DNA from: Daphnia pulex | Lineage: Eukaryota > Arthropoda > Branchiopoda > Diplostraca > Daphniidae | Length of the DNA: 64,000 nt | NCBI RefSeq assembly: GCF_021134715.1 | Contig: NC_060017.1 | Span: 4,526,001 to 4,590,000 of the forward strand | Reading direction: 5' to 3' | Shown here: piece by piece, positions 1 through 12,979 of the stretch | Layout of the letters: every line of letters begins with the position of its first letter | How positions within the stretch are numbered: the first letter of the stretch is position 1 | Notes under the pieces: generated by a model | The model's input: the letters and a program-made list of their open reading frames with translations, nothing else | Databases searched by the model: none | Told to the model about the DNA's origin: nothing | Made by a program: the position numbers and the translations under genes

Positions 1-978
1 CCTCCTACATCAGACGACGTCGCCCTCCGTGTCCGTCCAGCGACGCCCGTCCGCCCGCCCGCCCCGTGGGAAAGTAGATAATGCCATCGCATATATGGAA
101 ATGAGAATCCACGCGCTTACACCGCCCAACAAAACAGATGCCCACCAAGTCAAATTCTGATTTGCTAAATCGTCAAATTCTGATTTAAGTCGAACGATAT
201 GATCGATAGAAAAAAAATATTAAAAAACAAGTATAGATTCGATTTAGTGATGGCCTCATCTTAGCTGCGGATGATGACGAAGGGATTTTCTATAAGCACG
301 TCCTGGATGAATCGGCGAATATTAAAAAAAAAATTCTATTTTAAGAATTTCTCTGTTTTAAAAATGAGGTCTACGTTTACGTATTCATTCCACTTTCGTG
401 ACATTCTCCGGCTAATTTTTTCCTTTGCTCCGGCCGTTCCATCCCGCATTTTACGAACTGCTGATGGGCCGCGCGTATTATCTGCATAGTATTTTGTTTC
501 TGTTTTTGTTTTCAGCGTGCTGTTGGAAAAAGAAAAAAAGAAATCAAGTGCTATGACGTTATAATAAGGATGCGCGCCTGGCCATTCTTCTCACGCTTTC
601 TCCTCAACGAGAGAATGAACATACGATGACCCCACTCTCCCGGCCAGAGTCCGTCAAATGCATTTTAATTCTATCTCTCTCTCACTGAAATCTTTGTTTT
701 TTAAAACATTACAAGTGTTCCAGTAAAACGCCACGATTGGAATCAAAAGAGAAATTGAAAAACAAATGTATTGACAAGTCGGTTTGTTTGTGTATTTGTT
801 TTTCTCCCGAATTCCGGATATGTTTGCCATGCCAAAATTGAGTTTCGCATCAGAGAGTCAACCCAAACAAAAATCAAAACGAGTTTCCCCATCAGCACGT
901 CGCCTGCTGTATACAGAAAAGCAGCAAAGAAATCAAATAAGAAACAACAACAACAACAAAATTGAATATATACCGAGA

Positions 979-1009
<31 letters not shown>

Positions 1010-4000
1010 AGCGAATGCGCATAAAAGAAGAAGAGACGAAAGAGAGAAACATAAATAAATGTACACACGAAAAAAAAAGAAGGTCAAAGAAGCATAACCG
1101 TTATAGAGTTCCCAATCGGAGTTGCTGGCCACAGTCACACACACACACACACACTGTGCTGGCCAGCCAAACATGGGGTGAAGGAATATAACAGACACAC
1201 TTGCACATCATTGCCTTGCTGGCCCAGCAGTCGAGCCGATTCTCTTCTCTCTCTCCTTGCGCGCGTAGCCCCCCGACGGAACAGCGGACACGACGGACGG
1301 ACCGGCAGCAGCCAGCGAAGAACGAAAATGCACACAGCAACTTCCTTGTAAGGCCATGGCTGCAAAGAATCGGGCGAACTGGCGGATGGTCAAATGCGAG
1401 CACTGTTAGAGAGAGAGAGACTAGACTGCACACAACTCACATGTCCCAGAGAGTAGTACTATCTAACGGATATTTATTCCCGCAACGGTTGTTGTTGTTG
1501 TTTCTCTCTCTCCTTTTGCATTTCTTTCGCTATGTTTTGATTCCAGTCCGAATTCCACACAGCCAAAAATCCATGGCGAGCAGCGCAGTTTTGTCGTCAT
1601 CTTTTTTGATTATTAGTTTGGGGACAACAAAAAAGGAATTGCCTTTTTCCCAAAAAATTGTACGTAATATCGCACACGTTTAGACAGTATAGACACACAC
1701 AAAATACAAAGTATCTTGTGTGTGATTCCAGCAATTGAATCCGCCCACCTCTCTCGAACTCTCCGGGAGCGCATTGTTATATATGGGAGGTCCCGCAGGG
1801 AGTGCGGTATACTTGTATAGATGATGGCATCAGGTATATACCCGAAAATGTTTGTTGTTTGGTTTGTTTTTCTTCTCCTTCTTTTATATACTTGAGGATG
1901 TGGCTTATTCACGTTGTGTCCCTTTGACCCTGATGCCGCAGACACACAGTTCACGTGTTGAGAATCCATCACGACGACGAGTCTTCTTCTCTCTCATCCA
2001 CCACCACCGTCGAGCGAATAACCGTGAGTCCCTCCCGACATTTTTACAAATGGGCGTCGTCGCACGGCTTTCCCACCACCACCCGTTTTCTATTCTGCCG
2101 TCGTTGAAGAAGAAGAAGCCAGCAGCTCGGCTGTATACACGCCAAAGCACATGCGAAATTACCATCTGCAACTTCTCTCTAGCTGTAGCTGTTTAGCTGC
2201 TCTCTGCATGATCGTGTCCTCCAAACTCATTTTATCTCTGGTCAATGAACTCTTCTTCTTTCTTCGCTTCTCTTTCTCTTTTTAATTCGTGCAAGATGAT
2301 ATAATAGAGGCTACATAATTGAGCTGGAACCAAAAACAATTTCAAGTCTATAATAACCCCCAAGAAGAAAAATTAATGAACGAAAATGTTTTATAATTCG
2401 ACCCGTTTTTTTCTTTTTCTTTTTCAATTTAATGGAAATTACCGTTCGGGACACAATTTCATTTTTTGTGTGTGTGTTGAAGAGCCAGGGATCGTGTGTG
2501 TGTGTGTGTGTGTTATATATTTGTACGATGATGATGATCTAACGGATTTTCTAACGTTTGTTTGTAATCCTTTTAACATGTCTTGTTGTCCGTTTCTTTT
2601 ATTTTTCATCTTTTTTTAAAAATCAATTTTTCCTTTTTTAGACTCTCAGACGCGGCATCTTCTGTCGGGAGTTGGACTCTCCGACGTGAGCCACCTACCG
2701 GACTCCCGCTTGATCGCGTGAACGAAACTGAAAACGCAAAGAAATATAATAACACGCCCGAAAAAAAACCAATAACCCGCAATTCTTTATACAGAAAAAT
2801 AAAACCGTATTATGCGGATTGATCCCGTTGCACAGCAGCGCATCGTTCTACGTAAACTTCTATTTGGATTGCTGGCCAACTGTATATATACTGTACACCT
2901 AATAGATCCGCGGGAACATTGAGTGCACACAGTCATTCAGTTATTTGCTGCTCGCCATTGAAAAAAAATGATAAGAAAAACGAGGGTTGTTGAAGACGCG
3001 TTTTGTCCTTTTGGGAAATTGAATTTCGCGCGTCGATTTTCTTTCACGGGCCGATCCACTTTGGCGTTTTAGAAGAGGATTGGGCGCGATGCGTGTTCAC
3101 TCGACATTTCAATTGAAACCTTTTAACTAGATTAGTTCAACACACTTTTCTATCTCACTATTTTTCTTTCGGGTCTTGTAGTAGACAATTTGATTTTATT
3201 ATCCAGAAAATCCATGCTGTCTATGCTGCCAATCAGCGCGGTTGCTGCTGGCGGCCTCGGTGCTTATATCGATCCTTCTGTTGTACACGCCCTGACTGAT
3301 CATCAATCAAATCAGTTTAAAATTCAACTGAGAAATTTTCCCAGATACTATAAGGCCTCGCCTTAAATTGTCTCCAATAGCTTTTTGACCTTTAGCAATT
3401 GGCACTACATCCCGAATCAAACCAGGAACGAATAGAACTGGGAAATTAGCATAGGAATGTCATTTGGTACCCTGAGCTAAATTATACGCAATAAATACAG
3501 TTTCTTATGGTGACTGTTTTGTATTCATTGGAGGATGCGCAAGCGGGGGGATGACGGGAAGATTTCCAAATTGATGCGACGAAACGGAATGTCGAGTCGC
3601 AAAAACCTCCAACGGCTTCTTGCGAATGTGTCTAGCCAAAATTGATGGTTCTCTCTTTCTCTTTTCGGCTCTTATAGTTCCGCCAAAAATTGTACATCCT
3701 CATTCTCTTTTTCTTTGGCTTCTTCTTCCGCCCTTGATGATTTCAATCACTTAAAACGGCCCTGCTGCCTCTATGGTGCACGCAGAGATTTATATGCATG
3801 GAGAGAGACGAAATAACGTTCTATAAATACAACAACTTGACGTGGGTCGGGGTTTTCTGGGTTTTCTTCCGTTTTCTTATTCGAATATATAAAAGGAAAT
3901 CTTTCTCTTGTCCTCTCTCCTTCAGCACGATGTGTGCAGACTAACTTTGTCGACTACTTTACTGCATGAAAGAGCGTACACTATGTCTCGGAGCTAGTCG

Positions 4001-7000
4001 GCGATCAAACTGTGCGGTCGCGGGGGTTCTTTCGGATGAACATTCATTAATTCTCTGAGCCTCCACACGTCGTCCCGTTTAATTTTTTTTCATTAGACGG
4101 ACGAAACCGCCTTCAACCTGGCCCACCCCCTCTATAAAAAGCCGTACAAACAGAAGCCATATACCATACGACCCAGCAGGCCCCCCGAAGAGGAATAGTA
4201 CAAAATAAACTACACGATTGCCTCTTATATATAAGGTTATAGAGGTTTAATAAGGTTGCGCATTTTCCAACAAAAAATCAAGGTGAGATGCGTTGTAGGA
4301 CTTGTAGCTACAGCCAAATGGAAATGTTTTATTCCGGTGTGGGCGGGTGTGGGTGTGTAGGTGTATAATATCGAATTCTTCGCCTTTGGTTTGATTGTAC
4401 CCAGGACTTTCTTGTTTGAATTTTCCCTCTCCCAACTTCTATTGGCTGCTTATTTGGCCAAAAAAAGAATCGGCGTTTTCTCGGAACTACTGTACACTGT
4501 ACAGCTACACTCGTTGTTCGCCTTTTAAAAGCTTGATGGTTATAGTTACTTGACTATGCTGCTGTGCCAAAGGCGGACTCTTTTATTATTCTGCCGGCCA
4601 AGTTTATTAGACTTTCTAGTGCGCTACTTGATTCTATGATTTCGCCGATAAATAGAGTAGGTGGCGGCGGATATAGTAAAATAAGAAATGTGCTAGTTGG
4701 CGTGCGTGCTGGGCGATTTGGTTGCTGCTACTGTTGCTTGTTCCTTAGCTCCCTCAAAGGTATATATCGACGTCAACCGTCGTGTGATGTGTGTTTGCTC
4801 CGACATTCGCCCCCTCCAACCATCTACAAAGGAGCAACGCCGAGATTATTCTCATGTAGTTGTACAAGGCAAAGGATGTCGTGAAAATGTATCATTAGCC
4901 CCCACCGTGATATGGCTCGGAGGATTGACCGGAACACTATTGACCATGGCCTTAAATTATATTCCCTCCATCGAGTCGCACGCGAAAATAAAATCAACAT
5001 TTTATAGAATATTCGTGTCGTGTCACGAATCATTTGCATTTTCCAAAATTTGGAATATTCAAGAAAGAAATGAAATTCCGATAACACTTGTTAAATATCA
5101 AAGATAATAAGCCCGATTTTCGCGTTCGGGATGAGATGACGACGTAACTCGATTTTTCATGGCCCTTCCGGGATTCCCGCACGACAGCTTTTGTTTTATT
5201 TGTTCGATAACTCTGTTGTTGACCTGTAAAGCGAATTGGATAATCGAATTATAGGCATAGCTTTGAGCTGGCGTGAAATATATCCGATAGCTACAGCGCA
5301 CAGCACTGCTGCCGGTGACACTTTCTTTCATCTGCTGAATTGTATTTAGTTTCCCCCCTCCAGCGTTTGAATTGTAATCTTCTTTGATAAATCATCGCTC
5401 CTTTAGCATGATAGACTATGCTGGTGTCGTGTGGTGTCTCGTGATAATCTCCCGGACGCGCGAGAGAAGAAAATTCCGTCTTCTTCCTTTGAATACTTCA
5501 CAGAATTTTGACGAATTATTTATTGGACTTTGTATATATACCGCAGCGTGTATTAATGTATGCGCGGACTACAGGAGGTCGTCCGGGTCCGTCTGGCTGC
5601 TGTCAGGGCGTACTCAATCCTTTTCTTATCCCACCCCCAAGAGAAATGTCTCGAATGAATGCCTTCAGTGTTGTACCCCTGACGTAACGAAAATTAGCCA
5701 CCGTATTTTATACGCAAATAGACGAACCCAGCACTGCTGGACAAAATATATATTATACAGTCGGTGAACGAATGTCTTTTTTCAATACAAACGACTCCAT
5801 CAGTGTACAATGGGCGGAGCGAGAAATCAAATGTTTACCGCCAACTCTTCAAGTATATTATAGCTCAAATGGATGGGGAAAAAAACCCAGCTGAGAATTG
5901 CGGATGCGCGGGGTCACAATAAAGGATTTTGGGTGGGTCCAAAGTGCTTTCTGGTCATTCGTTATATACTCAACCGGATCGTCGGGATCAAACTCTGGAC
6001 ACACGCGTCACATGTTAGTCTATAAGGTTTCGACACGGCTATAGTCAATAGTAAAGATTGACTCACCGTGAATGCGCGTGTATAGCCAAGCGTTGATCAA
6101 ATCACTGTTAAGAAATGGTCTCGTATTTGGGTACACGATATTAACGAAAAATGTTACTGGGTCTCTAAAATCGGTAGGTTCTCCGTTTCGGTAGTTATAA
6201 CCTTCGATTTTCAATAGCACGTCTCGACCAAAAATGTACATTCTCAATTTTTGTTTCCTACTTTTTCCCTTCCTTTTGTCTAGTTAAAAAAACAGCCTAA
6301 AATATATCAAAAAGGTACTGTCATTTACAACATATAGAAATGGCACAGCGGATCAGCATCCGACTGTGATGCCGGAGACCCGAGTTCAATTCCTACAGAA
6401 TTCTAATCTTTTATTTGAGAATGGACGATTATTACTCACGATTTGCGAGACGGAAAACACGTCTCGATTTTCGTAGATTATAATATACGTTTCCAGGTGC
6501 CCGGTTTCCGAGGACTGTACGTCTCGAAAAATGTGAGGTATTATTAACAGTGATGTATTATTATTATTATAGAGGTATATATATCTGGCACAATGCGAGT
6601 ATCGATCTAGCGTGATGTTGACTCTTGTCATAATATATTAAATTACGAGGCGAGAGACAGAAAAGTTGCCAGACGCCTCTTATTGGGCTTTATTGGGAAA
6701 TCTTAGACTTTCACATCTCAGATGGAGACGGTTATAACATGTATACAGGTAACCAAAAATACACTGAAAACCTACTCCCTTTACACAATGAAAAGACTCT
6801 TGGGTTTTTTTTTTTTTTTTTTCATTCAGAAAAATTCATGTCTATTATTTTTCTTGGAGCGATGAAACACGTATTGCACAGTGCATAATAAAACACCTTC
6901 GGAGACTTAAATTGGTATTATAAATGCTGTGCAGCCTATAATAACAAATTTATCTGAAAGGTATAGGTATCAATGCTTTGGTTGTTGGGTATTATTGCTC

Positions 7001-8792
7001 TTATATATATCGTATTACACAGTCAGCCAGAATGTACTCACATTTATGGATTCGTATTGATCGTTGGAGACACCTTTACATTTCTTTTTTTTTTGGGGGG
7101 GGGATTCAGTTCACCTTTATCTTCCACAACCGCACGACCCCAAGAAACCCAAGACCCAATATTTCTAGAGCACATGCTGCGTGATCTATTGCTCTTTTTT
7201 TTTTTTAAATTTTCCCATACTTTGGCTGTGTATTATATACGGATGACTCTTTATGCAATCTCTACAGCGAGCGAAAGAAAGAGGTAACCAGAATGATTCG
7301 TGACTCGGCATCATTCTCCCATCATTCGCCGAGATGCAAATATCAAATTGATACCAGATTTTTCTCGAACTCAAAAGGACGTTTTATTGGATTCCGCTGT
7401 AGACATATCTATATATATGTAATAATACTCGGTGTCGGATAATAGAGGAGCAAAACATATCTCCTCCATCCTAATATACTATATAGGGTGACCTGGTTCC
7501 TGTTTAGATTTTATTTATTTTTTCGCACACTGCGTACACTTTTGGCAGCGTATATACATTTGTCTGCGCAAAGCATTTGCTGGATGACGTCAAACGAATA
7601 ATAAATATTTTTTCTATCGATTTACTCTTCATCTCTCGGTCTTGTATTATTATGCTGAATGCAAAATCGTAATATTATGAACACACATGCATTAAGGGAA
7701 CTGGGTATACCCTAATCAAAGTGGATTCCAGCAGGATTTTTATGATTGGAAACGTATATATATACTATTACCACGACAACCGCTTACTACCAAGAAATAT
7801 AAGGAAATTTCCTGGTTATGGTTAGAGTAGGTCGAGTAGGTTTGTTGAAGCTACCAGAAAATAGGCACCCCGCCTTGCGTCTGGCGTTTAAACATAATAC
7901 GGTAAATTATACATGCATGTATAATCGTGCCACTTGCGAATCAAAACTCTACAAGGAAAAAAAAAGGAAATGAACAATAGCGTCGTTAGTGACTGGGAGG
8001 TTTATTAGCATTCGAATCATTTGACTTTTTTTTTATTATTATTCTGCGTTAGCTTTTCATCAATTTTGATGGAGTGCAGCGTCGAGCTCTGGGTTCTGGA
8101 AAAGTTGTCGTCGGCAAGTTTTTAACGAACTTTGGAATGATCTTCCGCCGACGCGTCGTGTTTATTCCAAGCAAAACAAATTGACGTGAGTCAAAGCTGG
8201 AAATGTCGAAACACGCCAAGTGAACAATTGCAGGAAATGATTATTGGCATTCCAGGAGTTCTTGATTCAATTCCAAATGTTTTCCCCGGAAACGTTGAAT
8301 TTTTATAAAGGCTAACAAAATAATTGGGTTATAGCTTTCAAATTTAAATCCTTAGCATTAAATTTCCACTGGATGCACACTCAACCGTCTGAAGAAAAAA
8401 AAAGAAATATTTTGTAGGGGAAATGATTTAGTACGTAAACGACATTTTCAAAAATCTTTACGTGCCTGATGTAAAACCCGCTTTCCTTCTTTCATATTGC
8501 GCAGAATTTCTCCGTATGACCTAAAGTCCTAATGTTGCCTAAGAAACCGTTAATTATCGCAATCGCGTTACCCGGGTGCTTTCCTCTACTAGTTGACTTT
8601 GTTCGTCGCGCTTTTCTTTGATTTAAATAACGTCTGGTTCTATTTAAAAATATAGATGGCGTTAAGAATTTTTGTTTTTCTGTCTGCTTGCTGTCTTCCC
8701 GCCTTGAATCAACAAATCAGTAGGCAGTTTCCTGGAAAACGTTGTGCTCGTCTAATTCTTTGTTTGTTCAATTGATTTAAAGTTGATAAAAG
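1..8792. other. Long stretch with no supportable gene
   Basis: I see no open frame with recognisable protein similarity on either strand. The sequence holds microsatellites (GA/CT runs, CA/TG runs near 1,136-1,154 and 2,468-2,513), purine-rich AAG tracts near 980-1,035, an 18-T run at about 6,805-6,822, and a tRNA-like sequence near 6,340 listed separately. TATA-like sites on the plus strand occur at 3,888 (TATAAAAGG) and 4,133 (TATAAAAA), but no coding exon follows either one closely. The region could be intergenic, or could carry 5' untranslated exons and long introns of a gene I cannot recognise. Confidence 0.6.
6334..6403 (+). pseudogene. Degenerate tRNA-like sequence (His-type anticodon loop), possibly a SINE head
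   Basis: An A-box-like TGGCACAGCGG at 6,341-6,351 and a B-box-like GAGTTCAATTCC at 6,382-6,393 are spaced as in a tRNA gene. Between them is an anticodon-loop-like CTGTGAT with GTG at 6,366-6,368, which would read histidine. The T-stem and the acceptor stem pair poorly (ATAGAAA has no complement after the B box), so this is unlikely to be a working tRNA. A tRNA pseudogene or the head of a tRNA-derived SINE fits better. I see no second copy in the window. Confidence 0.35.
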
Positions 8793-10149
8793 ATGCTCAA
8801 TTCAGGGTAATTTGCCATGTTATCATTCACAACGTTCATCTTAGACTTGCTGTTATATTAGGCTCGAAAGGATTGATTATTTGATTCTTGTTAGGAAATT
8901 GGCCGGTCGCACGTTGTTCATCACGGGTGCCAGTCGTGGAATTGGAAAAGCCATCGCACTCAAAGCCGCTAGAGATGGGGCTAATATAGTTATTGCTGCA
9001 AAGACTGCTAAGCCCCATCCAAAATTGCCTGGGACAATTTATACTGCAGCTGAAGAAGGTAGGCTATATTGCATGAAGATATGTGTAGACATTCTTCCCC
9101 ATGACATAACAGCTATACATCAGCTTAGAACAGACTATATTGGTCTATAAATAGTGTAAGAATAATCAAATGAAGACGCACTTGTTCTTTATGTAGTCAG
9201 AGCTGCTGGGGGTCATTGCCTTCCATGCGTAGTGGATGTGAGAAATGAAACCCAAATCCAAGACGCTGTGGATCTGGCTGTCAAAACATTTGGGGGAATT
9301 GACATAGTTGTAAACAATGCATCTGCCATTTACCTAACTAGTACAGCTGAGACTTCAGTCAAAAATTTTGACTTGATGCAAGCAATCATTGTTCGTGGAA
9401 CATTTCTTGTGTAAGTTATTACCATCAACTAATGCTAATGGTGTCCTTTCAAAACAAGATTGAGATGTGTAACAGGTGCCCTTTTTTTCTACAGGTCAAA
9501 ATTCTGCCTCCCACATTTAAAGGTTGGAAGAAACCCACACATCCTCAACATTGCCCCTTCATTAATGCATCTGACTCCAGAAAGATTCTCAGGACATGTG
9601 GCCTACACCATGGCCAAGTATGGGATGTCAATATTTGTAACCGGCATGGCAGAAGAATTCAGATCAGATGGGATTGCAGTGAATGCTTTATGGCCAAAGA
9701 GTGGCACTGGTAAAATATTTATTTGCATCGCGGCTTATCCATCAGTTTGATTGTACGGCCCGTCCTATACTCCTACACTTAGAACATAGCCTGATATGGA
9801 ATTTTGTTTTATTGTTTATTTCTTTTTCTCTTTAGCCATCAGGACTGGTGCAACCGAAATGCGTGCCAAGCAAATGTCCCGAGAGGACATTGCATTGTTA
9901 CTCAAACTGAAGCTTCGTATTCCTGACGTCACTGCCGATGCCGCCTACGCTATTGTTACACGTGACTCGAGAAGCTTCACCCAGCACTTTTGTATTGACG
10001 AAGACATTCTTAGGGAGGAAGGAATCACGGATTTCGAACAGTACGCTGCACCACGTCCAAGTAAGTATATCTATTCTATCTTAGCTTATAATCCGGTCAT
10101 CTTTTTACATCTATATCTTTATTTTTCCTTAGAATGGGTAGAAATGTAA
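8793..10149 (+). CDS. Hsdl2: HSDL2-like short-chain dehydrogenase/reductase, lacking the SCP2 domain
   Basis: Six coding exons: 8793-8806, 8895-9058, 9197-9410, 9495-9709, 9836-10060, 10133-10149 (282 aa, all GT-AG, phases consistent). The start in the tiny first exon (MLNSG) was chosen because it splices in phase to the KLAGRT segment that begins family members. Seen: cofactor motif TGASRGIG at residues 15-22, NNAS at 99-102, catalytic Tyr168 and Lys172 (YTMAK), and the family-typical AVNALWPK. HSDL2 proteins are NAD(P)-dependent SDR enzymes of uncertain substrate, found in peroxisomes and mitochondria, normally about 400 aa with a C-terminal SCP2 lipid-binding domain. Here the protein ends in PRPKWVEM just after the SDR fold, so both the SCP2 domain and the usual C-terminal peroxisomal signal are absent. 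Similarity to HSDL2 is strong over the whole SDR part. Confidence 0.9.
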
Positions 10150-11896
10150 ATGAAGTTCATCCTTCGACGTCTCTCGAAGTAGACATATGATACTCCGTGA
10201 CCCAGGTGAGAATTCACTCGAGATACAGTACCTAAAACTTCAAATTGATAATTTCTTGGAAACGGCATTGAATTCGAATTTTCCTACATTTCACGGGTTT
10301 GTTTTTTTATGTTACAGGACTTTTTTGCATGTCACCCACTTCAATGCGCACAAGTTGACGGGGAAGAAAAGAAGGAAATGCATTCAGTAAACTCTTTAGT
10401 TACCAGGCTTGAATTTAGTGTAAATATAATCTTAAAGATTTCATACCAGATTCCGTCATTTTTGCATGACTTATTACAACTTGAATCCTTAAAATGTTCA
10501 ATAGGTCTCTGAAACGCTACGTGATTGGATTCGTGCTCTTGTCGGAACATATTGCGCAGTCGAGCGCCACTCTCCATTCATGCAGGTAAACATAGTGGTG
10601 ACATTTTTATAGTTTCATTTTAGTCCCGACATCTTTCCGTCATTAGGCCGACCTTTGTTCAATAGCCGAGGTAGATTGGTGAATAGGGTTAGGTTCCAAC
10701 CGTCAAATTTGTTGCCATAGAGCTCCTAGCTCCTTCTAGCTTTGACTTTGTCATTTCCCTCGAAGCGTGACATCAACACTATCGGCTCTAACTTTTTAGT
10801 GCCTGAAGGTGGGCAGAAGTCGATGCTTTAGAGTTATTCTCGTGAGGAAACAAAGGGATTGCGCGCACACTCTTCATGCAGTGCAAACATGAACTTGAAG
10901 AGCGCCAACAAGTCGAGAGGTTACGTTGTGTCAACGCGCAATCGCATCTAACAGACTGTTAGGGGGCGGAGTGGGTTAGACGTGTGCTCCATCATAGCTA
11001 CTCTTCGATGTTGCAGCCCTTTTTCACCAGTAGTAGTTCTGTGGAAATGGTATGAACAGTTCCGTTTTCTCGAATACTAACGCTAGCGTTCTGCCTTCGT
11101 CGGGAGGGTGGTTTGCGGTGTGTGTCATCTTTACAGCCTCAATCAAATTTCTCTTGGTCTTCATCACAACTCTCGTGAAAGCGCAAAATTTAGCGAAAGA
11201 AAAAAAAAAACGACCCAAATTGAAGCAGTGACGAACTTTCTGTTGCCAAATTATATCGGTACTAATATCTTTAGTTCAGTGAACCATTTTTTTAAATTCC
11301 TTGAAAGAAGATTAATTAAAAAAGAACTTTAAAAATTTAAATTCTGATATCAAACTACCGATGCAAATTTCTGATTGTTACCAAATTGAAATAATCAGTT
11401 TTTAGTTCTTAGCGATAAGAAACCGTGGCAATTATTCCGTTGAAATTAGGAATAGGCGTATACACCATCCAAAGCTAGGAAAAGTCAAGATGAATGTGGG
11501 AGGTTCTTGCTTTGATACGCTGCTGCCTCTTCAAAAAACATGAAAGGCATTAGTTTGAAGTGATGTGCGCCTGGCATTCCGGCAATAGTCACGTTTTTTA
11601 AAATGTCGCTTCACGTGAATCTCTTAAAAATTTTTCCCCGGTGGTTACGGAGGAAAGTTTGACAAATCTTGGTTCAAAGCTTGAGAAACCTCATTACTTT
11701 GTTCTTGCATGAATTCGCGATTTCAAGATTCGCAATAACTTTTTACGGTCATACGATTTGAGGAGGTTACTAGTTACTACAAATTCTTCAATTACGATCG
11801 TACAACTTAATCTTTATATTTTCCTACATCATCATGAAGCGATTTTCATTCCATAAATCAGTAAAAGCAGTAGCAAGTGAAATCTAGTTTGCGTTT

Positions 11897-11924
11897 AAGT
11901 TCTCATTTCTCAAAATGAGAACTT
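11897..11924. repeat. Perfect 12-bp inverted repeat with 4-nt loop
   Basis: AAGTTCTCATTT at 11,897-11,908 is followed by a CTCA loop and the exact reverse complement at 11,913-11,924. The next outer pair (T at 11,896, A at 11,925) also matches. It lies in non-coding DNA between two plus-strand genes. It may be the remnant of a small inverted-repeat element or a structured RNA. No function can be assigned. Confidence 0.8.
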
Positions 11925-12664
11925 AGTAGTTAATTTTTTTTTTTGCTTCGAAGGTCAGTAAACTTTTCCTCATTCAATTGCCTGTGTATGCTGTAGAGTA
12001 GATTTTGAGGTTCTTTAGACCACTATAACATACCTAATCACATACACAGTGGTCCGAATCACGAGAAGATAATGTCATTTCTTCGAGGAATTCGTGAAAT
12101 TCTAGAACAAGGAGGCGAAGGAAGCATTTACTAGGTCGTATTTCGGGTTACGAGACACAGATTAGAAAACGCGTGCCGGAGATTGCTGTCCCGAGAGCTT
12201 CCCTTTCATCTTAAATGTTTAGTTACGTTGTTTATTTATAATTAACTGCACCTTGAAGCCTTTACAGAAACCCTTTACCCACGGGAAAAGCTTGTCGATC
12301 AACCTTTTTCGAGTTTTAGCCGTTTTCTTGCCTTGATGTTAAGTTTATGTTGTGTTGATGTGACGCGTCATATTTTGGCACAACTCAAATGATTCCCCAC
12401 TTTGTTTTGGAAAGAAAACAAATTTAGGATGTTTTTGTTTTTTAAGAAACTCGCAGAGCGTCATAAGTGATTATTTGAATAATGGATCGGTCTCATTGTC
12501 ATATAAGGTACTTAATCATGTTCTGGTGTCAAGGTGTTATTTTAAAATAACCTTTGTTGCCAGTTTTGCAACTCAAACGCTGGTTGAATCCTGCCAGATG
12601 ATTATGTTAACGATACTTCGCCGTGTTTTTTGTTGCGCTTTGACGGTGCTGTGTTATAGACAGT

Positions 12665-12673
12665 TATATAAAG
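12665..12673 (+). promoter_or_regulatory. Possible TATA box upstream of tachykinin receptor
   Basis: TATATAAAG is the closest TATA-like site upstream of the receptor start at 12,980. No arthropod initiator (TCAGT or TCATT) is seen at the expected distance of about 30 bases downstream, so the call is weak. Transcription could instead begin further upstream with a spliced leader exon. Confidence 0.25.
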
Positions 12674-12979
12674 ATCCGAGAGTAGTATTGAACCTCCCCT
12701 AACAGCTTGGATACCTCGGGTATCTCGGGATCAGTTTTTATTCCGTCGTTCCTGCGCATTAGTAATATCACTTCATCAATAGTTTTATATCCTATTTTTA
12801 GCTCAAAGTAATCATTTCGTATCTGAACTCATTAACACGTTCGATTGCCTGCATTACAATCTATTGATTTCAAGCAGCATTAAATTGTATTGTTGTTTTA
12901 TACTAAATGTGGAGTACGTTTTTGACAGTCTGGCTTGCTTATTTTTAGAGTTCCTAGAACTTTTTGGAATCGGAGCTCG

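Larger units (their letters stand above)
10150..12979. other. Region between HSDL2-like gene and tachykinin receptor
   Basis: No coding exon is visible. A good donor (CCCAG|GTGAGA at 10,205/10,206) and acceptor (TTACAG before 10,318) follow the HSDL2 stop, so the 3' UTR may contain an intron. A perfect 12-bp inverted repeat lies at 11,897-11,924. A TATATAAAG at 12,665-12,673 is a possible core promoter for the receptor, about 310 bases before its start codon. An acceptor-like TTTTTAG ends at 12,948. Confidence 0.5.

Noticed and set aside
784..1191. Plus-strand 135-residue open frame rich in Lys/Arg/Glu
   Set aside because: It is created by AAG and CA microsatellites and has no recognisable similarity or splice context.
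3886..3924. TATATAAAAGG followed by TTCAGC as a core promoter
   Set aside because: The spacing is about 36 bases, the initiator is imperfect, and no coding exon follows before the HSDL2-like gene nearly 5 kb away.
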